Shown piece after piece: positions 42,610 through 50,968 of a stretch of DNA of 64,000 bases (position 1 is the first letter of the stretch; each line of letters opens with the position of its first letter). The notes under the pieces were generated by a model. That model was given only the letters and a program-made list of their open reading frames with translations, was not told the origin of the DNA and did no database searches. The position numbers and the translations under genes are program-made. The stretch comes from Terripilifer ovatus (GTDB taxonomy: Bacteria; Pseudomonadota; Alphaproteobacteria; Rhizobiales; Beijerinckiaceae), in the NCBI GenBank assembly GCA_029222685.1, contig JARHVB010000059.1, forward strand, positions 143,545 to 207,544. The letters run 5' to 3'.

Positions 42610-43494
42610 ATGAAGGCGGCGGTTCAAAACTACCAGGCCCGGATGCAGCGGGTGCTGGACCATATCGACCAGCATCTTGACGGGGATCTGGACCTGGAAA
42701 CGGTCAGCCGCATTGCGGCCTTCTCGAAGTTTCATTTCCACCGGCAGTTCATGGCGACCTTCGGGTTGTCCGTGCATCGCTATGTCCAGCTTGCCCGTAT
42801 GAAGCGTGCTTCACACCGGCTGGCCTCGAAGGAGGCCGAGAGCGTCACGGAAATAGCAATGGATGCCGGCTATGATGCACCCGATGCCTTTGCCCGCGCT
42901 TTTCGGCGACGGTTCGGACAATCGCCTTCGTCGTTCCGGAAGTCACCCGACTGGGTGCCGTGGCTTGCGGCCTTCGGGCCTTTGGACAACGCGAGGAGCA
43001 AGCTCATGCAGATTACCTATGACCAGGGCGACGTGACGATCCGCGATGTGCCCCCAACACCGGTGGCGATCATGGAGCACCGAGGCGACCGGGCGACGCT
43101 CGGCGACACCATCCAGCGGTTCATTGCCTGGCGGAAGGCCGCGGGCCTGTCGCCCGAGACCAGCCCGACCTTCAACATCTTCCGTTCCGAGAGGATTCCT
43201 GTGGTCCCGGCTGATTACAGCATGGACATATGTGTCGGAACCGACCGGCCGATCGATGCCGATGACGCGCAGATGAAGGCTGGCGTGATTCCCGGCGGAC
43301 GCTGCGCGGTGTTGCGCGTCGTCCACGATACACACAACCTGGAGCCCGCCGCGCTCTACCTCTATCGTGATTGGCTTCCTGCCAGCGGCGAGGAAGCGCG
43401 GGACTTCCCGATCTATTGCCAACGGCACTTTTCGTTCTTGCCGAACGCGCCGGTGCACGAAGTGGTCGTGGAGCTGTTTCTGCCGCTGAAATAG
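42610..43494 (+). CDS. AraC-family regulator with C-terminal GyrI-like ligand-binding domain
   Basis: 294 residues. Two AraC helix-turn-helix motifs (LETVSRIAAFSKFHFHRQFMATFG and VTEIAMDAGYDAPDAFARAFRRRFGQSPSSFR) occupy residues 15-110. A GyrI/SoxS-like effector domain (about 140-294, VTIRDVPPTPVAIMEHRGDR) follows. The layout matches Rob/SbmC-type regulators of multidrug or lipophilic-compound response. GGAAGG precedes the start. A copy of the dispersed repeat begins at its stop codon. Target genes are unknown; the adjacent gene is convergent. Confidence 0.9.
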   Translation: MKAAVQNYQARMQRVLDHIDQHLDGDLDLETVSRIAAFSKFHFHRQFMATFGLSVHRYVQLARMKRASHRLASKEAESVTEIAMDAGYDAPDAFARAFRRRFGQSPSSFRKSPDWVPWLAAFGPLDNARSKLMQITYDQGDVTIRDVPPTPVAIMEHRGDRATLGDTIQRFIAWRKAAGLSPETSPTFNIFRSERIPVVPADYSMDICVGTDRPIDADDAQMKAGVIPGGRCAVLRVVHDTHNLEPAALYLYRDWLPASGEEARDFPIYCQRHFSFLPNAPVHEVVVELFLPLK

Positions 43495-43596
43495 AGCATT
43501 TTCGAGCGACGTGGATGCCGGTTCGCGTGAAGAAAATGCGCCAAAACAAAAACCTAGAGCTCGGTTCTGATTCCATCAGAACCGAAAAAGCTCTAG
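43494..43596. repeat. Full copy of dispersed repeat at the end of the AraC-family gene
   Basis: Begins GAGCATTTTCGAGCGACG at the last base of the AraC-family stop codon and matches 16312-16412 over its whole length, including the hairpin CGGTTCTGAT / ATCAGAACCG. It ends GCTCTAG. Its position suggests it may act as a terminator-like structure. Confidence 0.88.
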
Positions 43597-43609
43597 CGCA
43601 CCCGCATGT

Positions 43610-43640
43610 CAGCCTGTCCCCCCCGAAAGCGGACAGGCTG
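43610..43640. terminator. Hairpin between AraC-family and SIP genes
   Basis: CAGCCTGTCC and GGACAGGCTG form a 10-bp stem with an 11-nt loop between convergent genes. No strong T tract follows. Confidence 0.5.
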
Positions 43641-43682
43641 CTGTCCATCCATCAGCCGCCCCAGGTAACGGACTCACGGCCC

Positions 43683-44486
43683 TCAGTCGTTATGGGTCTC
43701 ATGGATGTTTGCCGTGCCGTGCTTCCAGTAGCCGGCGGCCTTCACCCAGGCCTTCGGATGGTTGTGGTCCTCGACCAGAATGCGCCTCAGCCGCTTGGCT
43801 GTAAGCGATTCACACGCCACCCAGGCATAGCCGTCGCCGGACGGAAGCTTCTGTTTCGCCACCGCCTCGTCGAGCAATGTGGTTGAACCGGGCGCGGCCT
43901 GGCCGCGGTGCACCCAGATGGTCTGCAGGCTCGCGCGGCTTTTGAAGGTCTGCTCTTCGCTGGCGTCGGACACTTCCGCGATGACGATGGCTTTCGCCTG
44001 CGGGCGCAATTCCTCGAGCCGCCGGCCGATGGCCGGCAGCGCCGTCTCGTCGCCGACAAAGAGATACCAGTCGAAATCGTCGGTCACGACAAACGAGCCG
44101 CGCGGCCCGCCAACATTGAGCGTTTGTCCTGGGGTCACCTGCATCGCCCAGAGGGTAGCGGGGCCTGCTTCATGCACCGAGAAATCGATGTCGAGTTCGC
44201 CGGCGACCGGATCGTAGCGGCGCGGCGTGTAATCGCGCGCGATCGGCTTTTCGTCTTCGCCCAGTGGCGCCCCATCGGCGCGCGGAAAAAACAGCTTGAT
44301 GTGGTCGTCATAGGCGCCGCTGTGAAATCCCTCCAGGTCGGCGCCAGTGAGGGTGATGCGGATCATATTGGGGGTGACGCGCCCGACCCGCGCAACGGTG
44401 AGCACCCGCCGCTTGGTCTCGTGCCGGACCCGTTCGATGCGATGCTTCTGATCCGATGACGGCGTGGCGAGGCTTGTGTCTGTCAT
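43683..44486 (-). CDS. Siderophore-interacting protein (SIP/ViuB-like flavin reductase)
   Basis: 267 residues. The FAD-binding barrel has RVTPNMIRITLTGADLEGF and RDYTPRRYDPVAGELDIDFSVH; the NAD-binding half has GGPRGSFVVTDDFDWYLFVGDETALPAI and the closing VACESLTAKRLRRILVEDH. Such enzymes reduce ferric siderophores to release iron in the cytoplasm. No siderophore receptor or Fur box was found nearby. Confidence 0.92.
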   Translation of the reverse strand: MTDTSLATPSSDQKHRIERVRHETKRRVLTVARVGRVTPNMIRITLTGADLEGFHSGAYDDHIKLFFPRADGAPLGEDEKPIARDYTPRRYDPVAGELDIDFSVHEAGPATLWAMQVTPGQTLNVGGPRGSFVVTDDFDWYLFVGDETALPAIGRRLEELRPQAKAIVIAEVSDASEEQTFKSRASLQTIWVHRGQAAPGSTTLLDEAVAKQKLPSGDGYAWVACESLTAKRLRRILVEDHNHPKAWVKAAGYWKHGTANIHETHND

Positions 44487-44599
44487 GACTGATACCTGGA
44501 GCGTGAGGCGCGGCGTTTCGATATATCGAAGGTAGGCCTCGACATCCGCGCGCGCAAGGGCCGCGCCAAACTCTTGAATCTTTAAAAACTGGCGTGAAA

Positions 44600-46030
44600 T
44601 TAACGACTAATCGCGGCGCCATAAGCCTGCGCCATCAGCTCGATGGCTTTCAGTTTGTCGTGGAACTTCGACCAGTCGTCGCTCTCCGCGATCGGCGCCC
44701 AGATCGCCTCGACATCGTCGACGAGCATGGTGCAGGGGGCGTCCTGCCCGAAATAGGCATGGGCGGGATTGGCGTCCGCCGCCTGGGCATAGGAGGCCAG
44801 CAGCGTCCGCACCGGCGCAAATTCAGGCGAGGCATAAGTCGCCTTCGCAACGCCGGCTTCCGCCCGGCTTCGGCTCGCTATGCCGCCATGCCAGTCGAAG
44901 AAGAAGCGCTCGAACGGAATCTTGCTCTCGAGCATGAACTTCCAGATCGCCCGCGTCAGCTCCGTATCGTTCGCATCGCCATTGCTGACGAGGCCGAGGC
45001 GCCGCAGCAAAGCGCTCTTGAAGCCTTCGTGGAAGGCCGGACGGAACGCATCTAGCGCCTTTTCAAGCGCCTCCTGTTTGGCGAAAGGCAGCAGGCATTC
45101 GGCCAGCCGCGTCAGGTTCCACAACAGAGAATCCGGCTGCGCGCCATAGGCATAGAGCCCGCTTTCGTCGAAATAGGCGGCGGTGAAGCGCGGGTCGAGG
45201 ACCGGCAGGAACCGCCACGGCCCATAGTCGAAACTCTCGCCGGTGATGTTGATGTTGTCGCTGTTGAGCACGCCATGGACGAATCCGGCCAACATCCATT
45301 GCGACCCCATGGCGCCGACCCTGCGGCAGACGTCTTCGAGAAAAACAACCGCACGCTCTTCGAGGGTCTCGCGCCAGTCGTCGGGCATATAGGTCTGGAT
45401 CGCATAATCGAGCAGGCGCGCAATGTTGTCGTCCTGCTGCAGATAGCGCAGCCGCTGGAACGAGCCGATCCTGATATGCGAATGGCTGAGACGCACCAGC
45501 ACCGAGGAGCGCGTCGGGGACGGCTCGTCGCCGCGCACCAGGTCTTCGCCGGTCTCGATCAGGCTGAACGATTTCGACGTGTTGACGCCGAGCGCCTCCA
45601 GCATTTCCGTCGCCAGCACTTCGCGCACGCCGCCCTTCAGGGTCAGGCGTCCGTCGGCGGTCCGCGACCACGGCGTCTGGCCGCTGCCCTTGGTGCCGAA
45701 ATCGAGCAGCCGCCCGTCTTCGAGATCATGAGCCTGCGCGAACAGGAAGCCGCGGCCGTCGCCGAGGTCGGGATTGTAATGGCGGAACTGATGCCCGTGA
45801 TAGCGCAGCGCCAGCGGCTGCGGAAAACTGCCCGGCAGCGGCTCGAAGCGGCCGAAATGCGCGATCCACTCCTCGTCGCTCAGCGTTTCCAGGCCGACGC
45901 GCCGCGCCCAGCGCTGGTTGCGATGGCGCAGCACATGTTTGGGAAACGTCGCTGCGACGACGAGATCATAAAACTCGGGGCCGAGCGCCGCATGCGCCTG
46001 CGCCGGCCGGAACCGCGATGAAAGCGCCAT
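44600..46030 (-). CDS. selO: SelO/YdiU-family protein AMPylase (pseudokinase fold)
   Basis: 476 residues. The N-terminus FPKHVLRHRNQRWARRVGLETL and YHGHQFRHYNPDLGDGRGFL are SelO signatures. The kinase-like core retains GTKGSGQTPWSRTADGRLTL, VREVLATEMLEALGV, and the metal region NSDNINITGESFDYGPWRF. SelO transfers AMP, not phosphate, to Ser/Thr/Tyr of redox proteins, reported to alter glutathionylation under oxidative stress. The C-terminal Cys/Sec of many members is not evident. It ends 113 bp before the SIP gene start and begins 4 bp after the msrB stop, so msrB-selO is an operon. Confidence 0.93.
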   Translation of the reverse strand: MALSSRFRPAQAHAALGPEFYDLVVAATFPKHVLRHRNQRWARRVGLETLSDEEWIAHFGRFEPLPGSFPQPLALRYHGHQFRHYNPDLGDGRGFLFAQAHDLEDGRLLDFGTKGSGQTPWSRTADGRLTLKGGVREVLATEMLEALGVNTSKSFSLIETGEDLVRGDEPSPTRSSVLVRLSHSHIRIGSFQRLRYLQQDDNIARLLDYAIQTYMPDDWRETLEERAVVFLEDVCRRVGAMGSQWMLAGFVHGVLNSDNINITGESFDYGPWRFLPVLDPRFTAAYFDESGLYAYGAQPDSLLWNLTRLAECLLPFAKQEALEKALDAFRPAFHEGFKSALLRRLGLVSNGDANDTELTRAIWKFMLESKIPFERFFFDWHGGIASRSRAEAGVAKATYASPEFAPVRTLLASYAQAADANPAHAYFGQDAPCTMLVDDVEAIWAPIAESDDWSKFHDKLKAIELMAQAYGAAISR

Positions 46031-46034
46031 CGTC

Positions 46035-46436
46035 TCAGGCGGGCTCGAAGTTCATCGCCACGCCATTGATGCAATAGCGCAGATAGGTTGGCGGCGGACC
46101 GTCATCGAACACATGGCCGAGATGGCTGCCGCAGCGGCTGCAATGCACTTCGGTGCGCACCATGCCGTAATTGCGATCCTCGCTGGTCTCGACGGCGCCC
46201 TCGAGCGGATCGTTGAAGCTCGGCCAGCCGGTGCCGCTTTCGAATTTCTTCTGCGCGACGAACAGCGGCTGGTCGCAGCCGGCGCAGACGAACCGGCCAT
46301 CGCGCTTCTCGAAGTTCAGGGCGCAGCTTCCCGGCGCTTCGGTGCCGTGGTGGCGCATCACCTGATATTGCTCCGGCGTCAGCAGTTTGCGCCATTCGGC
46401 ATCGGTTCGTGTGACCGGAAATTCCTTCGTCAGCAT
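46035..46436 (-). CDS. msrB: Peptide-methionine (R)-S-oxide reductase
   Basis: 133 residues. Zinc ligands C51-x2-C54 (CAGC) and C99-x2-C102 (CSRC), the motif SGTGWPSF, and the catalytic Cys122 in RYCINGVAMNF are all present. It repairs methionine-R-sulfoxide in the cytoplasm. ATG 46436 is set by AGGAG at seven bases upstream; the longer frame to 46508 lacks this. The resolving Cys is not obvious, so glutathione or thioredoxin may reduce it directly. Confidence 0.95.
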   Translation of the reverse strand: MLTKEFPVTRTDAEWRKLLTPEQYQVMRHHGTEAPGSCALNFEKRDGRFVCAGCDQPLFVAQKKFESGTGWPSFNDPLEGAVETSEDRNYGMVRTEVHCSRCGSHLGHVFDDGPPPTYLRYCINGVAMNFEPA

Positions 46437-46871
46437 TCGCGATCTCCTGGGTTCAATCGCCGCGCGTTTCCGAGCCATCATATAGGCAGGGCCGACAGGT
46501 TTTGCCATATTGCTGAACTGTCCGCGTCCGGCGGAAATTCCCTGCGAACAGGGAAAGAACAGGGAATTTTAGACAAACCAGCTCTTCAATACCAGACGGC
46601 ACGCAAGATCGGCCCGCTGTTTCAATCGCTTAGAAAAAATTCCCTGGCGATCATGCAGGGAATTTTTTAGCCGCCTATTCTTTAATTGAGGTAGCCGGCA
46701 ATCCCTCACCAATGTCAATCATGCGGCGCACTGCGCACCCAAGTCGGACATGCCGCCACTTCCGCGATGGGCAGAAGCGGGCTTTACGCCCTATGAGTTG
46801 GCCCGCTGTGTCGCGCTCCACTCGAAGTGCCAACGCATCAGGCGAGGGCCGATGCCTAATCCGGGCAGCGA
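46437..46871. other. 435-bp intergenic region with paired CAGGGAATT hairpins
   Basis: No gene is supported. The left third contains two related stem-loops (listed as a repeat). The right part (46700-46870) has no clear coding potential; GTCGGACATGCCGCCACTTCCGCG-like text resembles non-coding rhizobial intergenic sequence. The LysR gene ends at 46872. Confidence 0.5.
46535..46668. repeat. Two related hairpins AAATTCCCTG ... CAGGGAATTT
   Basis: AAATTCCCTG (46535-46544) pairs with CAGGGAATTT (46560-46569); AAAAAATTCCCTG (46634-46646) pairs with CAGGGAATTTTTT (46656-46668). The outermost arms also pair with each other, so the 134-bp block looks like a small mobile palindromic element. The right hairpin, with its T6 tract, could be a terminator. 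Confidence 0.75.
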
Positions 46872-47777
46872 TTAGAACATGGCCTCCGTCAGGCGCTCGC
46901 GCAGGCGCGGGACCACAAAGTCCACGAACGCGCGGAGTTTCAGCGGCAGACGGTTTCGTGAATCGTAGACGAGATGCACGGGTCGAGGCGCTTGCTCAAA
47001 GGATTGCAAGACGATCTGTAGCCGGCCCGCACGCACGTGTTCGACCACTTGGTAGGATACCGCACGGATCAGACCGGCGCCCAGCAGACCTGCGTCGATC
47101 GCCGCATCGACCGTGTTCACGCCGAGCCGCGAGCGAAACGATGCGGTCATTTCGGCGCCTTTGGATTCAAAGACCCAGGAACTCAACACCGACACACTCT
47201 GAAATGAAATCACGCTGTGCCGTGCGAGATCATCGGGGGTCTCTGGAATCCCGTGCGCTTCGAGATAGCCCGGGCTGGCGCAGATCACGTGACGAACTAC
47301 GCCCAGACGAGTGGCGATCAGGCTGCTGTCCGGCAGCGGTCCTATCCGGAGAGCGACGTCGACCTGATCATCAATGAAATGCGCGACCCGATCAGTCATG
47401 ACGAGTCCGACCGCCACGTCGGGAAATGCCGACAGGAAATGCGTCACTACCGGCAGGACGTGCATGCGGCCGAACATGATCGGCGCAGTGACCACCAAAT
47501 CTCCTTTCGGCTCGACGTATTCGCCCGCGGCGGCGCGCTCAGCTTCGGTCACTTGCTCCAAGATCGCCTTGGCGGCTGTGACATAGGTGTGGCCAGCCGG
47601 CGTCAACTCCAGACCCTTCGCGGACCGAATTACCAAAGTTGCCTTTAGGTGCGCCTCCAACTCGGCGACCTTTCGACTGACCGTTGCCAGCGGGAGCCGG
47701 AGTTTGCGGCTGGCCTTCGAGAGGCTGCCGCCCTCCGCCGCCGCAAGCAGTACCGACATGGCGTCCAAACGATCCAC
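46872..47777 (-). CDS. LysR-family transcriptional regulator
   Basis: 301 residues. The helix-turn-helix is VLLAAAEGGSLSKASRKLRLPLATVSRKVAELEAHL; the ligand domain has GDLVVTAPIMFGRMHVLPVV and FPDVAVGLVMTDRVAHFIDDQVDVALRIG, as in the DsdC/AaeR-like group. GTG 47777 (VDRLDAM) is preferred over ATG 47813 because GGAAGG lies five bases upstream and family members start this way. It is divergent from the hydrolase gene at 47907 and probably controls it. Confidence 0.9.
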   Translation of the reverse strand: MDRLDAMSVLLAAAEGGSLSKASRKLRLPLATVSRKVAELEAHLKATLVIRSAKGLELTPAGHTYVTAAKAILEQVTEAERAAAGEYVEPKGDLVVTAPIMFGRMHVLPVVTHFLSAFPDVAVGLVMTDRVAHFIDDQVDVALRIGPLPDSSLIATRLGVVRHVICASPGYLEAHGIPETPDDLARHSVISFQSVSVLSSWVFESKGAEMTASFRSRLGVNTVDAAIDAGLLGAGLIRAVSYQVVEHVRAGRLQIVLQSFEQAPRPVHLVYDSRNRLPLKLRAFVDFVVPRLRERLTEAMF

Positions 47778-47815
47778 AAGGGCCTTCCAAAAACGAGAGG
47801 GTTCTTCCCACATTT

Positions 47816-47831
47816 ATCGCCTATCGGCGAT
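47816..47831. promoter_or_regulatory. Candidate LysR operator (ATCGCC-TATC-GGCGAT)
   Basis: A perfect 6-bp inverted repeat lies in the 129-bp gap between the divergent LysR gene (GTG 47777) and the hydrolase gene (47907). LysR sites usually carry a T-N11-A core, which is not clear here, so the assignment is weak. Confidence 0.35.
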
Positions 47832-47906
47832 TTTTGGAAGGCATACAACCACGGCGACGAAAGCGCCCGCGGTGGCGCCTGATCTCCGAACCGCCGAGGC
47901 AAACGA

Positions 47907-48794
47907 ATGACCCCCGCCACTTACTACCGGAATGCAACCGTGAATGGCCGCAACATCTTCTTTCGCGAGGCCGGCGACCCCTCGGCGCCCACCATCCTTC
48001 TGCTGCATGGTCTGCCGACCAGCAGTCAAATGTTCCGCGACCTGATGCCGGCGCTTGCCGACCGATTCCATCTGATCGCTCCCGATTACATTGGCTTCGG
48101 CCACTCGGACGCCCCGTCGCGTGAAGACTTCGACTACACCTTTGACAATCTGGCGGCGCATGTCGCTGGATTGATCGATGTGCTGAAACTCCAATCATAC
48201 GTTCTCTACATGCAGGACTACGGCGGCCCTATCGGCTTCCGCCTGTTTACGCAGCATCCCGAGCGCGTGAAGGGCTTCATCATCCAGAACGCCAACGCCT
48301 ATTTGGAAGGCGTAGGCGATGCACCCAAACAGGCGCTCGGGCCGCTTTGGGAAAAGCGCACGCTGGAGACGGAAAAGCCCGCCCGGCAGTTCGTTGGACC
48401 CGAAAGCACCAAGCATCACTGGCTAGTTGGCGCAAAAGATCCCGAGGCTATCAATCCTGACAATTGGGTGCTGGATCAGGCCCTGCTCGATCGGCCAGGT
48501 ACTCAAGACTATCAGGTCGACTTGCTTGAGAACTACAAGACGAATATCGGCCTCTACCCGCAGTGGCAGGCCGCGTTTCGTGCTCACAAGCCGAAGACGC
48601 TGATCGTATGGGGCAAGCACGACCCGTTCTTTATTCCGCCCGGCGCCCGCGCCTATCTGAACGATTTGCCGAAGGCCAAGCTGGTCTGGCTCGACAGCGG
48701 CCATTTCGTACTCGATGAAAACACTCCCCAGGTGGCTGCCGAAATCAAAGCGTTCTTCACGTCCACCGTCGAAGCCGTTTCCGTCTCGACCTGA
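47907..48794 (+). CDS. Alpha/beta hydrolase with Asp nucleophile (haloalkane dehalogenase/epoxide hydrolase type)
   Basis: 295 residues. The oxyanion motif HGLP (LLLHGLPTSSQMF) and the nucleophile elbow YMQDYGGP, where Asp replaces the usual Ser, point to dehalogenases or epoxide hydrolases. The acid is near WGKHDPFF and the base His is in SGHFVLDENTP. The substrate could be an epoxide, haloalkane or fluoroacetate; sequence alone does not decide. GAGGC precedes the ATG. It is followed by an MFS transporter (125 bp), and a LysR gene is divergent. Confidence 0.85.
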   Translation: MTPATYYRNATVNGRNIFFREAGDPSAPTILLLHGLPTSSQMFRDLMPALADRFHLIAPDYIGFGHSDAPSREDFDYTFDNLAAHVAGLIDVLKLQSYVLYMQDYGGPIGFRLFTQHPERVKGFIIQNANAYLEGVGDAPKQALGPLWEKRTLETEKPARQFVGPESTKHHWLVGAKDPEAINPDNWVLDQALLDRPGTQDYQVDLLENYKTNIGLYPQWQAAFRAHKPKTLIVWGKHDPFFIPPGARAYLNDLPKAKLVWLDSGHFVLDENTPQVAAEIKAFFTSTVEAVSVST

Positions 48795-48919
48795 ACGGCT
48801 GCGACGATCACGCACATCCGAACACCGGGGCTGCAAGAAAGCGCAGCGCCCGCCGCGCCGGCGCCCCTTTTTTTGCGGCTCTCAAATCGTTTCGGCGCGA
48901 ACATAAAGGAAAGACAGTC

Positions 48920-50110
48920 ATGGATAAGCGGTTGTTGATTCTCGCTCTCGGTACATTCGCGCTCGGGACCGATAGTTTCGTCGTCGCCGGAGTGTTGCCG
49001 GAGATTTCGCACGCATTCGGCGTGGGCATCGGCGCGGCCGGGCAAATGACGACCATTTACGCGATCACTTATGCGCTGTTGGCTCCCACTATCGCCGCGG
49101 TCGCTGCATCCGTGCCTAGGAAGCGCCTTCTTCTGTCGGGACTTTCTTTGTTCGTAGTTGCCAATCTGGCGACGGCGTTTTCTCCGACATTCAGCATGGC
49201 ACTTCTGTCGCGGGCGATCGCCGGGCTTGGTGCAGCGATATTCTCTCCCACTGCAATGGGAGCTGGCGCCCTGCTCGTGCCGCCAGAGCGGCGAGGCTTC
49301 GCACTGGCCGTTATTGTCGCCGGTCTGACCACCGCCACGGCCATCGGCTCACCGGCAGGCGCAGTGATTGGCGGCTTAGGCGATTGGCGTTGGACAATGG
49401 GCTTCGTCTCCGCTCTCGGCGCCGCCTCACTCTTCGGTGTTTGGGCCTTCCTGCCGGAGATGCCGTTGCCGCCGGCAATTGCGCTGCGCCAGCGTCTCGC
49501 GCCGCTCGCCGATGCGCGCATTGCACTGACGCTGGCGACGACACTGCTCGCGATGACCGGGATATTTATCCCTTACACCTACTTTGCGGTGGTCTTCGAC
49601 CGCGCGATCGGTGGCAACGCAGCGATGATCGGTGCCCTGCTTGTCGCGTGGGGCCTCGCGGGAACGCTTTCGAACCTGCTCGCCGGTCATCTGATCGACA
49701 CGATGGGCTCGCGCAAGGTTCTCGTCGCGATGTTAATCGCCCTGGTCATCGATATAGCGCTGACCCCATGGACGGGCGCTCACGTCTGGTCCTCGATCTT
49801 GGCCATCGCCATATGGGGTGCATGCGGTTGGGGCATCCTCGTGCCGCAGCAGCATCGCCTGGTGACGCTGGCTCCGTCTATCGCGCCGGTGGTCGTCGGT
49901 CTCAACACGTCGGGCACGTATCTCGGCGTGACCATGGCAGGCGTGATCGGGGCTGCCGGCATCGGCACACTTAGCGGCCACGAGCTTGGTTTTATTGCAG
50001 CGGCTATTCTCGCAGTCGCTCTCCTGCTTTCGGAAATCGCGAGCCGGCGCATTGCCGCGCACGGCAAGGCGCAACCCTTGGGCGCGCTTTGCTGCAGTAC
50101 GACGAGTTGA
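48920..50110 (+). CDS. MFS transporter, DHA1 drug-exporter-like (AraJ/YdhP type)
   Basis: 396 residues with twelve TM segments. The N-terminus LLILALGTFALGTDSFVVAGVLPEIS and the repeated motif AGLGAAIFSPTAMGAGALLVP are family hallmarks. It probably exports a small organic compound. AAGGAAAG precedes the ATG. It is downstream of the hydrolase gene on the same strand, so they may share an inducer via the LysR regulator. Confidence 0.9.
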   Translation: MDKRLLILALGTFALGTDSFVVAGVLPEISHAFGVGIGAAGQMTTIYAITYALLAPTIAAVAASVPRKRLLLSGLSLFVVANLATAFSPTFSMALLSRAIAGLGAAIFSPTAMGAGALLVPPERRGFALAVIVAGLTTATAIGSPAGAVIGGLGDWRWTMGFVSALGAASLFGVWAFLPEMPLPPAIALRQRLAPLADARIALTLATTLLAMTGIFIPYTYFAVVFDRAIGGNAAMIGALLVAWGLAGTLSNLLAGHLIDTMGSRKVLVAMLIALVIDIALTPWTGAHVWSSILAIAIWGACGWGILVPQQHRLVTLAPSIAPVVVGLNTSGTYLGVTMAGVIGAAGIGTLSGHELGFIAAAILAVALLLSEIASRRIAAHGKAQPLGALCCSTTS

Positions 50111-50174
50111 TTCAATCTTCTTCGTTGCGGCGGCCCGATCGACCGTTGGACCTTCATAAAGAGAGCAGGATTCG

Positions 50175-50681
50175 ATGTACCACCAAGTCGTTTCAGAGTT
50201 GATCCGGAGCCTGAAGACCGTGGAGATCTGGCTCGACAAGGCCGAGCAGCACGCCGACGTCAAAAGGTTCGACGTCGGCGTGCTCTTAACCAGCCGCCTC
50301 GCGCCTGACATGCACGATTTCATCTACCAAGTTCAAAGCGCTTGCGATTACGTCAAAGCTGCGCCTGCCTGGCTATCCGGACAGACACCGCCCAGTCATG
50401 AGGATACGGAGCAATCAATCGCGGATTTGCGAGCCCGCATCCGGAAGACCATCGATTTTGCGGAGAGTGTGAATGAGGCGCAATACACAGGAGCGAGCAA
50501 GCGCAAGGTCAAGCTCTCGTGGGCGCCCGGCAAGGTCATCGGCGGAGAAAATTACCTCCTGCAGATAGCCGTCCCAAACACTTATTTTCACCTCGCAATG
50601 GCGTATGCCATTCTCCGTCACAACGGCGTTGAAGTCGGAAAGAAGGATTTTCTGGGGCCCATCGATTGGGTCAATGTCTGA
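50175..50681 (+). CDS. DUF1993-family protein
   Basis: 168 residues, soluble and helical, matching DUF1993 (related to the DinB/YfiT four-helix fold): VSELIRSLKTVEIWLDKAEQHADVK near the N-terminus, then QVQSACDYVKAAPAWLSG and NTYFHLAMAYAILRHNGVEVGKKDF at the end. His residues in the last block suggest metal binding, by analogy only. It follows the MFS gene by 64 bp. Function unknown. Confidence 0.88.
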   Translation: MYHQVVSELIRSLKTVEIWLDKAEQHADVKRFDVGVLLTSRLAPDMHDFIYQVQSACDYVKAAPAWLSGQTPPSHEDTEQSIADLRARIRKTIDFAESVNEAQYTGASKRKVKLSWAPGKVIGGENYLLQIAVPNTYFHLAMAYAILRHNGVEVGKKDFLGPIDWVNV

Positions 50682-50838
50682 TTGGCTTATGTTCGCCAAG
50701 GTCAGCGAACGGGTCATTCGCGTTGGTCGGGCCATGTCGGCGACATGTGCGGTTAGCGGGTAATTCCGGAAATGCGGATTTGTCATTGATGGCGGCAGCA
50801 TGGACGTGATTCAAGCTACCACGCAGGAGTTTCCAATC

Positions 50839-50968
50839 ATGCGGTGCGAGCTCATGACTTTTGAGTGGGCTGCCGTCAGGCCATTCCTCCCGAATAAGCC
50901 CCGAGGCGTGCCGCGAGAGAACGACCGCCGTGTCCTTAACTGCATTTTTTGGTCTTGCGATCGGGCGC
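50839..50968 (+). pseudogene. IS5-family transposase remnant (5' end only)
   Basis: ATG 50839 encodes MRCELMTFEWAAVRPFLPNK, then PRGVPRENDRRVLNCIFW, which matches the first 40 residues of IS5-type transposases (MRYELTDYEWxxIxPxLPNKPRGVPR). A frameshift follows the Trp; the next frame reads VLRSGA. The match ends at the stop of the convergent ABC permease at 50969. No terminal inverted repeat could be defined. Confidence 0.8.

Noticed and set aside
46113..46670. Plus-strand frame across msrB and the intergenic repeat
   Set aside because: It overlaps a canonical msrB on the other strand and continues into the hairpin repeats.
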